The translations under genes were made by a program, and so were the position numbers. From the IMG/VR virus record IMGVR_UViG_3300020406_000804, positions 26,462 to 90,461 of that record: 64,000 nucleotides of DNA; one strand, written 5' to 3'. The stretch comes from a virus. The notes under the pieces were generated by a model. The model ran no database searches, was not told the origin of the DNA, and saw only the letters and a program-made list of their open reading frames with translations. Below are positions 55,690 to 63,319 of the stretch, piece by piece. Each line of letters opens with the position of its first letter. Position 1 is the stretch's first letter.

Positions 55690-56506
55690 TAAAAAAAGAA
55701 ACACTGCTTTTGTTTACGAAGCTTTGGTGCGCGAATTAACAGAATCTGTTGTCAAAAACAATAAAAACAAACAAAATAAGATTGTTTCAATATTAAAGGA
55801 TCATTTTACAGCCAATTCTGTGTTGAAAGAGGAATTAGATCTTTACAAATCAATTTATGAAACCAGGCATATAGAAAAGTCAACAGCTGAAAAGATAGTC
55901 TACCACGTAAAAGAGAAGCATGATTCGCTTGATAAAAAAAAGTTGTTTCAAGAACAGAGTGCTTTAATTAATAAAATTAACAGAATTTTATCCAATAAGG
56001 TTTACAATAAGTTTGTGCCAAATTATAAAACAATAGCCTCCGTTTACTCGATATTCCAAGACGCCCTCCCAGTTAAGGACAGGGTCCTACTAGAAGAAAA
56101 TATAGTCCAACACATGTCAGCTTCCATAGAAGAAAGAAAAACAAGCCTCCATCAGCCGATAGATTCACTTGTATACAAAACATTTGTTAACAACTTTAAC
56201 GAGGAATATTCGGATTCTTTAAATGAAGGTCAAAAAAAATTACTTGGCCAATATATTTCTTCGTTTGCCGATAACGGGTCTGAGTTTAAGCTTTATCTGA
56301 ATGAAGAGATAGGAGACCTCAAAAGTAGAATTAAAAAAGCTGCAAATTTAAAAGACATAAAATCAGATTTCCCTCTTAAAGAAAAGCTTGATAAGATTTA
56401 TAATATCTTAGATGAAACAAAAAATAGAGTGATAGATACTAAAACTATCGAAATAGTACTCAGTACCCAGGATTTGCTAGAAGAGCTAGAAAAAGATGAC
56501 GATTAA
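55673..56506 (+). CDS. conserved head-cluster protein of unknown function
   Basis: A 277-residue, basic, all-helical protein. The start MRLKHNKKRNTAFVYEALVR followed by ELTESV resembles a protein found next to the portal gene in several marine T4-like phages. It occupies the place of the T4 core genes 67/68. No catalytic motif is visible. Overlap with the portal at its start (17 nt) and with the next gene at its end (11 nt) implies coordinated expression. A prohead-core or portal-assembly role is likely from position only. Confidence 0.65.
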   Translation: MRLKHNKKRNTAFVYEALVRELTESVVKNNKNKQNKIVSILKDHFTANSVLKEELDLYKSIYETRHIEKSTAEKIVYHVKEKHDSLDKKKLFQEQSALINKINRILSNKVYNKFVPNYKTIASVYSIFQDALPVKDRVLLEENIVQHMSASIEERKTSLHQPIDSLVYKTFVNNFNEEYSDSLNEGQKKLLGQYISSFADNGSEFKLYLNEEIGDLKSRIKKAANLKDIKSDFPLKEKLDKIYNILDETKNRVIDTKTIEIVLSTQDLLEELEKDDD

Positions 56507-57038
56507 AGCAGAAATAAATTTCGATCCCAGAGTAAAGCTCAAGGCAAAGCGAACACTTGATGGAAATATAATAATTTTTGATCACGAAGATATTGATATA
56601 GTCTTAATTCCTGAAAAAAGAAAGTGTTTAACTTTTCCGAAAAAAAGCATGAGCGACAAAGTTTATTCTGCTCAAGACCGAATGTTTAATTTTATGTTTA
56701 AAAAAGGAATAGTAGACAATTCTACCATTAGAGGCGGAAATATATTCGGATCCATGGAAGCTGAAATTTTAGAATCAAAAGTTTCAGGAGTTGATTCTAT
56801 TCAAGCATTTTTGTTTGTTTTAAACGAATATATAGATCAAGAGCGCCCATACTTCCGCAGAGACGATGTTTATGACGATGCGAGATTAGATAACCTCTTG
56901 AGGCCAAGCGATGAAGAATCCACAGAGCTTGGCGATGTGCCGCAAGCTACTAATAAGGGATCTCACGACCCGTCAGTGAGACCTTACGGCTTTCAATATA
57001 ACTATTCTCTAGTTCGAGAGAGTGAAAGTGAAGATTAA
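56496..57038 (+). CDS. conserved head-cluster protein
   Basis: A 180-residue protein. It is beta-rich at the N-terminus (VKLKAKRTLDGNIIIFDHED, then VLIPEKRKCLTFPKK), helical in the middle with IRGGNIFGSMEAEILESK and FVLNEYIDQERPYFR, and acidic with a SDEESTELGD tail. Proteins with this pattern accompany the portal and protease in marine T4-like phages, but no function is known to me. The stop shares a base with the next ATG (TAATG). A head-assembly role is inferred. Confidence 0.65.
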   Translation: MTIKAEINFDPRVKLKAKRTLDGNIIIFDHEDIDIVLIPEKRKCLTFPKKSMSDKVYSAQDRMFNFMFKKGIVDNSTIRGGNIFGSMEAEILESKVSGVDSIQAFLFVLNEYIDQERPYFRRDDVYDDARLDNLLRPSDEESTELGDVPQATNKGSHDPSVRPYGFQYNYSLVRESESED

Positions 57039-57355
57039 TGACATTTATTTGGTTTTGCCTTATTTCGTATGGCCTCACACAAATATTAATATACGGAAAA
57101 ATATTCGACCCAATAAGGCCAAAGTCAGGAAAGTTAGGGCAATTGCTTAGTTGCCCAATGTGCACAGGCTTTTGGGTTGGCATATTTTTATGGTCCGTAA
57201 AAGACTACACTCAACTAATTAATTTTGATAATTCTTACATAACTTGCTTCCTATTGGGATGCGCCTCATCGGCTGCCTCATTTCTTGGAAGCATGTTTAT
57301 GGGGGATGACGGAATCAACATAAATCATAGAGTTTATGTAGAAAGGAACGATTAA
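57038..57355 (+). CDS. small membrane protein (DUF1360-like pattern)
   Basis: A 105-residue protein with two or three hydrophobic segments (residues about 3-19, 43-55 and 66-90). Between the first two lies GKLGQLLSCPMCTGFWVG, a C-P-x-C motif in a loop followed by a membrane helix, which resembles the DUF1360 family of small membrane proteins. Its place among head genes is unusual. It could tether prohead assembly to the membrane, as T4 proheads are membrane-associated, but that is speculation. The start is coupled to the previous gene. Confidence 0.55.
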   Translation: MTFIWFCLISYGLTQILIYGKIFDPIRPKSGKLGQLLSCPMCTGFWVGIFLWSVKDYTQLINFDNSYITCFLLGCASSAASFLGSMFMGDDGININHRVYVERND

Positions 57356-57357
57356 TA

Positions 57358-57423
57358 TGAGAATCAGAGGAATGAAAAGGTGGAGTTTGCAGCCTGTTCG
57401 TCGTTGTTGTACGGGCAAATAGC
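57358..57423 (+). CDS. possible 21-residue basic peptide
   Basis: An ATG two bases after the previous stop opens 21 codons, ending CCTGK before TAG. The peptide is strongly basic (MRIRGMKRWSLQPVRR). There is no clear RBS of its own beyond the AAAGGAACG before it, so translation would rely on coupling. It could equally be leader sequence of the protease gene; codon evidence is too short to decide. Confidence 0.2.
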
Positions 57424-57427
57424 TGAC

Positions 57428-57442
57428 GCGGGTGATCCCCGC
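57428..57442 (+). other. small GC-rich hairpin before the protease gene
   Basis: GCGGG-TGATC-CCCGC is a perfect 5-bp stem with a 5-nt loop in an AT-rich spacer, 22 nt before the protease ATG. No U-run follows, so it is not a typical terminator. It could control access to the RBS (GAGG) or mark a processing site. Confidence 0.3.
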
Positions 57443-57464
57443 ATTTACAAATTGAGGTAAAAAA

Positions 57465-58070
57465 ATGAAATTATTACGAGAGTATTACGAACTTTGCGAC
57501 GGTGGCATATGCCAAGACCTATTAACTGAGGATGAAAAAGCCCGAGTTGCCAAAGGTGCTATAATTTTGTCTGGAGTTATGCAGATGTCTGAAACTCAAA
57601 ACGGCAACGGCCGAGTTTATCCACATGCTATCTTAGAAAGAGAGATTTCTAGTTATGTAAAAATGGTTAAAGAACGCCGAGCCTTAGGGGAATTAGACCA
57701 CCCAGATTCAAGTGTCATAAATTTATCTAATGCATCACATTTGGTAACCGATATCTGGATGGATGGAAAGAAGTGTATGGGCAAAATAGAAGTTCTGAAT
57801 ACGCCATCTGGAAATGTTTTAAAAGAACTAGTTAACGCTGGAGTTAAGCTTGGAATATCTTCTAGGGGTATGGGCTCCGTCTCTGAAAGAAACGGAGTCA
57901 CTATGGTAGAAGATGACTTTCAGCTAATTTGTTTTGACATGGTCTCTGATCCCTCAACGCCGGGAGCATTTATGATGTCCGAAGCAAAAGGTGTTCCAAA
58001 TATTTTTAACAAATCAGATAAAATTAATAGAGCCCTTAACGGGTTCTTGTACAAGTTTGAGGAAAAATGA
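57465..58070 (+). CDS. prohead core protease (gp21-like)
   Basis: A 201-residue serine protease of the T4 gp21 / herpes assemblin type that cleaves scaffold and capsid precursors during maturation. The catalytic histidine is H79 in GELDHPDSSVI and the serine is S132 or S133 in LGISSRGMGSV, with the typical NGNGRVYP segment at 47-53 and the FDMVSDPSTPGAFM motif near 160-172. The length is close to T4 gp21 (212). The next gene overlaps its end by 4 nt (ATGA). Confident. Confidence 0.93.
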   Translation: MKLLREYYELCDGGICQDLLTEDEKARVAKGAIILSGVMQMSETQNGNGRVYPHAILEREISSYVKMVKERRALGELDHPDSSVINLSNASHLVTDIWMDGKKCMGKIEVLNTPSGNVLKELVNAGVKLGISSRGMGSVSERNGVTMVEDDFQLICFDMVSDPSTPGAFMMSEAKGVPNIFNKSDKINRALNGFLYKFEEK

Positions 58071-58474
58071 AAAAATCAGAACTAAAAAAAATCATCAAAG
58101 AGTGCGTTAAAGAGGTTTTGTTCGAAGAGGGAATATTATCTTCTTTGGTGGCAGAAGTTGCATTTGGAATTTCTAAAGCTCAAAATCAAATTTTAGAACA
58201 AAATAGCACACCACCTCAGCAAGACAGCCAACTAAACATTACAGCAGCTAAAGAGGAAAAGCGAAAGAAACTTTTAGAAACAAAAAGAAAAATGATAGAC
58301 GCAATGGGCAACAAAAATTTTAACTCAGTTTTTGAGGGTACTGAACCATTAGCACAGCCTTCTGCTACAGTTCCGGCACATTCTCCTCTTTCTGGAAAGG
58401 ATCCTAATGATGCGGGTGTAGACATTTCAGGGCTTTTTAGTCTTGCAGGTAATAAGTGGAATCAATTAAAATGA
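58067..58474 (+). CDS. small head-cluster protein
   Basis: A 135-residue protein starting MKKSELKKIIKECVKEVLFE, an amphipathic basic-acidic helix similar to the start of the 56-residue protein at 46738. A Gln-rich linker and a charged helix (KEEKRKKLLETKRKMIDAMG) follow, then a Pro/Ser/Ala tail with DAGVDISGLFSLAGNKW. It lies between the protease and a bS21-like gene. It may be a minor prohead-core component cleaved by the protease; no family is recognised. Confidence 0.6.
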   Translation: MKKSELKKIIKECVKEVLFEEGILSSLVAEVAFGISKAQNQILEQNSTPPQQDSQLNITAAKEEKRKKLLETKRKMIDAMGNKNFNSVFEGTEPLAQPSATVPAHSPLSGKDPNDAGVDISGLFSLAGNKWNQLK

Positions 58475-58501
58475 GAAATAAGGACAACAAAGGAATTAAC
58501 A

Positions 58502-58738
58502 ATGGGTAGAAGAACGCCAGTTCATATAGAAGTTACGATTAAAGACCAATCTCAAGTTGAAAGAATGATTAAAAAATTTACTAGAAAATGTAAAAAATCA
58601 GGTCTTTTTGACGAACTTAAGAGAAGAAGGTATTATACAAAAAAGTCAGTGAAACTAAAAGAAAAACGCGAGAGAAAGAAAAAGCTTTCGCAAAAGTCAA
58701 CACAAGATTATAAAGATAAGTTTGATAAACTAAAGTAA
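58502..58738 (+). CDS. bS21-like ribosomal protein
   Basis: A 78-residue basic protein with the bS21 pattern. After an eight-residue start, residues 19-45 (VERMIKKFTRKCKKSGLFDE, then LKRRRYY) match the bS21 core in which E. coli has ALRRFKRSCEKAG and an RRREFYEKP stretch, followed by a lysine/arginine-rich helix. E. coli bS21 is 71 residues. In the ribosome bS21 sits on the 30S platform near the 16S 3' end and aids initiation. Phage-encoded bS21 has been reported in aquatic and very large phages and is thought to bias initiation to phage mRNA. Here it lies inside the head-gene cluster with its own AAAGGAA RBS, so it is probably made late. Confidence 0.8.
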   Translation: MGRRTPVHIEVTIKDQSQVERMIKKFTRKCKKSGLFDELKRRRYYTKKSVKLKEKRERKKKLSQKSTQDYKDKFDKLK

Positions 58739-58753
58739 GCAGGAGCAGTTTAG

Positions 58754-60112
58754 ATGTATCGAAGAGAAGCAGCTATAAATTCAAGATCAATTTATTTTGA
58801 CGGCAGGTCCGGCGCCGTTGACCGCGCGGACTGCGTTGTTGTCGGGGACCACGATGTTTTTAGTTTTGGCGACGGTTCGGGCAATGATAAGCCTTTCACC
58901 TTTACCGCTTGGGTTTATGTAGAAGCGCCTGGTTCTGACAACGGACCTTTTATAACAAAAGGAAACTCTGGCGGAGCCACTACTATAGAGTACATATTCA
59001 AACATGAATCTGGCGTGTTAAAGGCTTTTTTGTACAATGGTAAAGCAGGAGAGGGTACATTTAACAGGCTCGCGGTGACAGCCACCTCGGCCACCATCCC
59101 AGCTTCCACATGGGCACATGTTGCTTTGACATACGATGGAAGTATGAACCATGCTGGTCTAAAGCTTTACACAAATGGAGCACTAACTGCATCAAATACG
59201 GTAGAAAATGGAGACTATAGCACAGACGGAGGAACAAGAAACACAAGTGAGCCACTTATAATTGGAAAAACAAATAATAACTCTCCATTGGGGGCCCAAG
59301 CGTTCGAAGACAGAATGGCTGACATTTGCATTTTCAGTAAAGAGTTGTCAGCAACTGAAATAGCAGAAATTTATAATGGAGGTGCAGTTAAGAATATGGC
59401 CAAAGCTTCCACTTATAGTGATTTAACATCTTGGTGGAAAATGGGAGATGACAGAGATGGCCCTCTTTCAGGAGGAATTATAGATTATGTGGGTGGCTAC
59501 AACGGGACACTAACCAATGGTGCCACGATAGCTTTAGAGGTAGATTTAGCGTCTGACTTAGATCCTGAAAATTTTCAAATGTTCACGCAAACTAGTCACG
59601 GAAAAACAAGGCAACTAAAATTTATTACACCACCTGGCCCACGACCAGATTATGATAATATTTTAATGCCACTAGGTCCAAGTCAAATCGAATCGGGTGA
59701 AGCTAAGGATACAGTAGATACAGCCACATATCCAGAGTTGGCAAATGCAATACCTAGTTTTCGCACTGATCCAGATATAAAATTAAATGGAGTTCCCTGT
59801 TCGTTTAGCACTGAAAATCAAAGATATTTAATAATATTTCAAGACTGTCTTCCTACACTTTCAAATGTTGTTGTTCAGGTTTGGGGCTTCTCATACGCTA
59901 TGCCAAGGTGGTCGCCGCTATACGATTTATATGGAATTGAAGTAAAACAATCACAAAACAATGCAGTTCAGTTAGGTAAAATTTATGAGATTGCTGGAGT
60001 AGACAAAGTCTGTCTTGTTAATTTTTCGCAAGCAAACCCAGGCGGACAAGCGGTAAATAGAACATTTGATAAAAACACTGATCACATTTCGTTGGCAGTT
60101 TGCACTTTCTGA
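58754..60112 (+). CDS. LamG-domain surface protein (head cluster, copy 1)
   Basis: A 452-residue protein, RBS AGGAG. Residues about 10-205 are a LamG/concanavalin-A-like lectin (SIYFDGRSGAVDRADC, KPFTFTAWVYV, STWAHVALTYDG, FEDRMADICIFSKELSATE). After a linker with MAKASTYSDLTSWWKMGDD, the C-terminal 110 residues (STENQRYLIIFQD to AGVDKVCLVNFS and SLAVCTF) form a domain shared with the two next genes. No signal peptide is seen, so it should be assembled in the cytoplasm, probably as a head decoration or head fibre that binds glycans. Its neighbours on either side are head-morphogenesis genes, but the head role is inferred. Confidence 0.75.
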   Translation: MYRREAAINSRSIYFDGRSGAVDRADCVVVGDHDVFSFGDGSGNDKPFTFTAWVYVEAPGSDNGPFITKGNSGGATTIEYIFKHESGVLKAFLYNGKAGEGTFNRLAVTATSATIPASTWAHVALTYDGSMNHAGLKLYTNGALTASNTVENGDYSTDGGTRNTSEPLIIGKTNNNSPLGAQAFEDRMADICIFSKELSATEIAEIYNGGAVKNMAKASTYSDLTSWWKMGDDRDGPLSGGIIDYVGGYNGTLTNGATIALEVDLASDLDPENFQMFTQTSHGKTRQLKFITPPGPRPDYDNILMPLGPSQIESGEAKDTVDTATYPELANAIPSFRTDPDIKLNGVPCSFSTENQRYLIIFQDCLPTLSNVVVQVWGFSYAMPRWSPLYDLYGIEVKQSQNNAVQLGKIYEIAGVDKVCLVNFSQANPGGQAVNRTFDKNTDHISLAVCTF

Positions 60113-60117
60113 CTATT

Positions 60118-60125
60118 TATAAATA
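60118..60125 (+). promoter_or_regulatory. possible late promoter box (TATAAATA)
   Basis: An exact TATAAATA lies in the 26-nt gap before the ATG at 60139. Transcription starting about 7 nt downstream would leave almost no leader and cut off the GGAG RBS at 60128-60131, so it might serve the gene after next (60559) rather than 60139, or be a chance match in AT-rich DNA. Confidence 0.3.
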
Positions 60126-60138
60126 ATGGAGATTAAAA

Positions 60139-60543
60139 ATGTCACAATTTAAACATACTAGCTGGGGGAGGACACGCCGACCAAAAAGTGTTCATGGCGC
60201 TTCCGGTACAGCAGAAGCAGCCACATCAACCAGCGATCCTACAAATAACGCCGCAGACAACAGTGGCCAAGGATACTCAACAGAAAACCAAAGATTTTTA
60301 CATATGTTGTTGGACACATCGGTTCAGAACGAAGACCGAACAGTAACTGTTTATGGCTATTCTTACGTAACTAACCGATGGGCGCCAATTCGAGATGTTA
60401 GAGGCAATTTAGTAGATTTAGTATGCGACCAAGAATCTAAATACCAGATATTTGAGATATCTGGCGTAGATAAGGTCTACTTTAAGATTAATGGCGCTCT
60501 TCACGCAAATAATTTTTTCTATGCAGCATTTTCAACATTCTAA
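60139..60543 (+). CDS. short paralogue lacking the LamG domain (copy 2)
   Basis: A 134-residue protein made only of the linker and C-terminal domain of its neighbours. FKHTSWGRTRRPK at the start matches TSHGKTRQ in copy 1 and TSFGRTRTPKG in copy 3, and STENQRFLHMLLD to ISGVDKVYFKIN and AAFSTF matches their C-termini. It could be a trimmed duplicate or the conserved anchor that copies 1 and 3 elaborate with lectin domains. The retained domain probably attaches to the capsid or another virion part. Function inferred from paralogy. Confidence 0.65.
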   Translation: MSQFKHTSWGRTRRPKSVHGASGTAEAATSTSDPTNNAADNSGQGYSTENQRFLHMLLDTSVQNEDRTVTVYGYSYVTNRWAPIRDVRGNLVDLVCDQESKYQIFEISGVDKVYFKINGALHANNFFYAAFSTF

Positions 60544-60558
60544 TTTAAGGCAAAAAGT

Positions 60559-61986
60559 ATGAGACGCAAAAAAGTAAATACTAATTCAATAAAATTCGAT
60601 GGGGCTAATGATAGAATAGTGATTCCAATTTCTGCTGACCGATCAAAGCTAAGCTTTGTCGAAGGCACTCCCGCAGAGATCGCAGCCGGAACAGCTAAAG
60701 ATAAACCATTTTCTCTTGCTGCTTGGATTTTTGTTGAAGACGTAACAACTGGTCTCGCCACCGTCGGGACCATAGGAGATGGTTCAATCCTCAGCATTCT
60801 CGATCAAGACACCGGCACAAACAAGCACGAATATCTTTTTACTAGAACAAACACTACTCACGACCAGGACGCAGACGGTGCTGATAACTTGTTGTTGTGG
60901 CTATATGATTCCGGCGATCATCTCGGTCGCCGCTTGATGGTTAGAACAACGTCAAACCCCTTGCAGAGTGCAACTTGGCATTTGATTGTTGCGACTTATG
61001 ATGGTTCTGCTCACCAAAACGGAATAAATTTTTATGTCGATGGTGTACTACAAACAGTTCACCGCAATCAAACTGGAAACCCTTACACTCATATGCGGCC
61101 CAATGCAGCGCTGCGGGCTGCAATTGGAGGCTACCCCGTTGAGCGAGGAGATTTCGAAGATAGGATGGCAGACGTATATGTGTTTGACAAAGAATTGACA
61201 TTAGCAGAAGCTAAAGAACTCTACAACGGCGGAAAAGTCAAAGATATGACTAAAGCTTCCACTTATAATAATTTGCTTTCCTGGTGGAAAATGGGGGATG
61301 ATCAAGATGGCCCGGGCGCACTAGGAATAAAAGATTATGTTAGTAGCAATCATGGCACCTTGACCAATGGCCCGTTTATAAAGTACTCTCCGGATTTAGG
61401 AACAGATTTTATCACTTTAACTGACAACCATATTTACACTAGTTTTGGAAGAACGCGAACTCCCAAGGGAATAAATAAAGATGGAACAAGATTATCACAA
61501 GTTACTTGGGCTGAATATAATGATATAGTAAAGCGCAATGATATGGACAGAGCATTCCCTAATTCAACTTACTATGTTGACGGCAATGTTTATAAAACAA
61601 TAAACGGAGTTGATACCTTAATTTCATATAACGTAGAAAATCAAAGATATTTGCACTTAACAGCAGACCTTACAAATTATTCCCGCACCAATATTCTTGT
61701 AGTACCATGGTATTGGTATTCTGGAAATCAAATTTTTATTCGTTTTGCTGCACTAGAAAATCCCCTGACGTCCCCGGGTATAGTCTCTAAATCAAACATA
61801 AACTATACAAATGACCTACAGGTACTTGCAGCCACCAAACAACAAGTCTCTTCAAAGGTTTTGCAGCTTTACGGAGCAGATAAGGTTTTCTTCCAAGTTT
61901 TCTCGGCATCTGGCACTTCTCTTAATTCAGGTGGAGGAAGCGAATCAGATGATATTTTAATTTTTGCAGGTGTTAGTACTTTTTAG
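60559..61986 (+). CDS. LamG-domain surface protein (head cluster, copy 3)
   Basis: A 475-residue paralogue of copy 1. The LamG domain spans about residues 5-220 (SIKFDGANDRIVIPIS, KPFSLAAWIFV, ATWHLIVATYDGSAHQNG, FEDRMADVYVFDKELTLAEA), then DMTKASTYNNLLSWWKMGDD, a block almost identical in copy 1, and the shared C-terminal domain ending LIFAGVSTF. Copy 3 has a longer inserted segment in the C-terminal domain. It is followed by the scaffold gene after a 111-nt gap. Likely a glycan-binding head-surface protein; whether it is on the head or tail needs proof. Confidence 0.75.
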   Translation: MRRKKVNTNSIKFDGANDRIVIPISADRSKLSFVEGTPAEIAAGTAKDKPFSLAAWIFVEDVTTGLATVGTIGDGSILSILDQDTGTNKHEYLFTRTNTTHDQDADGADNLLLWLYDSGDHLGRRLMVRTTSNPLQSATWHLIVATYDGSAHQNGINFYVDGVLQTVHRNQTGNPYTHMRPNAALRAAIGGYPVERGDFEDRMADVYVFDKELTLAEAKELYNGGKVKDMTKASTYNNLLSWWKMGDDQDGPGALGIKDYVSSNHGTLTNGPFIKYSPDLGTDFITLTDNHIYTSFGRTRTPKGINKDGTRLSQVTWAEYNDIVKRNDMDRAFPNSTYYVDGNVYKTINGVDTLISYNVENQRYLHLTADLTNYSRTNILVVPWYWYSGNQIFIRFAALENPLTSPGIVSKSNINYTNDLQVLAATKQQVSSKVLQLYGADKVFFQVFSASGTSLNSGGGSESDDILIFAGVSTF

Positions 61987-62097
61987 TATTTTAGCGTTAA
62001 AAATTTTTCCTTCCCTTTAAAACATTAAAACACTATTTAATAAAGACAAGTTTATTTGTTTACGCGTAAATATATCATTTGTTAGGAGTCGAAAAGG
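61987..62097 (+). promoter_or_regulatory. leader region of scaffold-capsid genes
   Basis: A 111-nt AT-rich gap with no open frame of note. It contains GCGTAAATATATC near 62065, a partial match to the late box, and ends with a TAGGAG RBS before the scaffold ATG. It is the natural place for a promoter of the highly expressed scaffold and capsid genes, but no exact TATAAATA or sigma70 match is present. Confidence 0.35.
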
Positions 62098-63291
62098 ATG
62101 TCAAATTTATTAGAGAAAGCTATAATTGACGCTGAGGCGTTAAAAGAAGCAGCTTTAAAGAATGCTGAGCAGCTTGTAGTGGAAAAGTATTCAAAAGAAG
62201 TCAAAGAAGCGGTTAATAAAATTTTAAATGAAGCTCCTGAGGATGAAATCGGAGGCTTGGCCCCAGAAGACTTAGGGATGTCAGACGTGAATCAGGCCCA
62301 AGATGAATTTGATTCACTTACCGGCGATACAGAAGAAATGGGAGAAACAGAAGATTCTCCTGAGCAAAAAATGGATCCTGAATCCCTGGTAGGCGGCTTG
62401 CCAGATTCCTTCAGCAGCGAAGAAGACGAGCTAATAACAATTAAGCTTGATTCGTTGGAAGCGGACTATGAAGAAGAAGATGAAGTCGATGGCCCATTCG
62501 CCAGCGGCGAAGAAATGTCAGATGATGAGATAGGAATAGATATATTTGACGACGAAGAAGCAGATATTCAAGCAGATGATTTCGACACATCCCCAGATCA
62601 AGATTTTACAACTGACTCTACCCCCGCGGGCATCGATATAGGAATAACTGAGCAGATGGTAGAAGAAATTCTTAGTGAACTCGGCGCTTCTGGTGAAGAT
62701 ATAGACATCGATGAACTAGCAGAAAGAGTTAGAGTTGATATAAATCCGCAAAAGTCTGGATGGGCTGGCACTCCAGAATCAATAATGCAAGAATATGAAG
62801 CAATGCTTCTCGCCAGAGAGCAAGACGAAGAAGTTAAAGAAGAAAATGAAGAGCTTAGAAAAGCAGTAGCGGATCTTAAGCAAGAAAATAAAATTCTCAG
62901 CTCTGCGGCTAAAAAGCTGCAAGCTCAAAATGATAAGTATGAAACAGCTTTTAACACTTTGCAAGAAAAGTTGGAGACCATGAATGTCTCAAACGCGAAG
63001 TTGCTGTACATAAACCAGGCTCTAGAAAATGCCTCCTTGAATGAGCGACAAAGAAGAAAAATTGTCGAAGCCATTTCAAAAGCCGGAACTGTACAAGAAG
63101 CAAAGATAGTCTTTGAAACTATGAATGACACAGTTACAACTACTTCAGACGTGAAGAAAGATGCAACTTTAAATGAAATGGTTTCAAGAAGGTCGTCGCT
63201 ACTTGTCGCGGCTCGTAATGAGCAACCAAACAAGGATGCTAATCCTTTGTATTCAAGAATGCAAAAATTAGCAGGTATAAAGACAAAATAA
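62098..63291 (+). CDS. prohead core scaffolding protein (gp22-like)
   Basis: A 397-residue, highly acidic protein directly upstream of the capsid gene, the gp22 position. Residues 1-45 are an amphipathic helix (LLEKAIIDAEALKEAALKNA), 45-205 are Asp/Glu-rich and probably extended, and about 225-320 form a coiled coil (EENEELRKAVADLKQENKIL). The end has QKLAGIKTK. Scaffolds of this type fill the prohead and are removed by the gp21-like protease, here encoded 4 kb upstream. At 397 residues it is longer than T4 gp22 (269), mostly in the acidic part. Assignment rests on composition, coiled coil and position. Confidence 0.82.
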   Translation: MSNLLEKAIIDAEALKEAALKNAEQLVVEKYSKEVKEAVNKILNEAPEDEIGGLAPEDLGMSDVNQAQDEFDSLTGDTEEMGETEDSPEQKMDPESLVGGLPDSFSSEEDELITIKLDSLEADYEEEDEVDGPFASGEEMSDDEIGIDIFDDEEADIQADDFDTSPDQDFTTDSTPAGIDIGITEQMVEEILSELGASGEDIDIDELAERVRVDINPQKSGWAGTPESIMQEYEAMLLAREQDEEVKEENEELRKAVADLKQENKILSSAAKKLQAQNDKYETAFNTLQEKLETMNVSNAKLLYINQALENASLNERQRRKIVEAISKAGTVQEAKIVFETMNDTVTTTSDVKKDATLNEMVSRRSSLLVAARNEQPNKDANPLYSRMQKLAGIKTK

Positions 63292-63303
63292 AATTTTTTA
63301 GAA

Positions 63304-63314
63304 AAGGAGGTGAT
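63304..63314 (+). promoter_or_regulatory. near-perfect ribosome-binding site of the capsid gene
   Basis: AAGGAGGTGAT, an 11-nt match to the complement of a standard bacterial 16S 3' end, ends 5 nt before the capsid ATG. It is the strongest RBS I see in the window and fits very high expression. Confidence 0.85.
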
Positions 63315-63319
63315 TTTTA

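Noticed and set aside
61987-62040. Possible terminator after the third lectin gene (TTTTA-GCGT-TAAAA then Ts)
   Set aside because: The stem is only five A/T pairs and the following Ts are interrupted by Cs; too weak to call.
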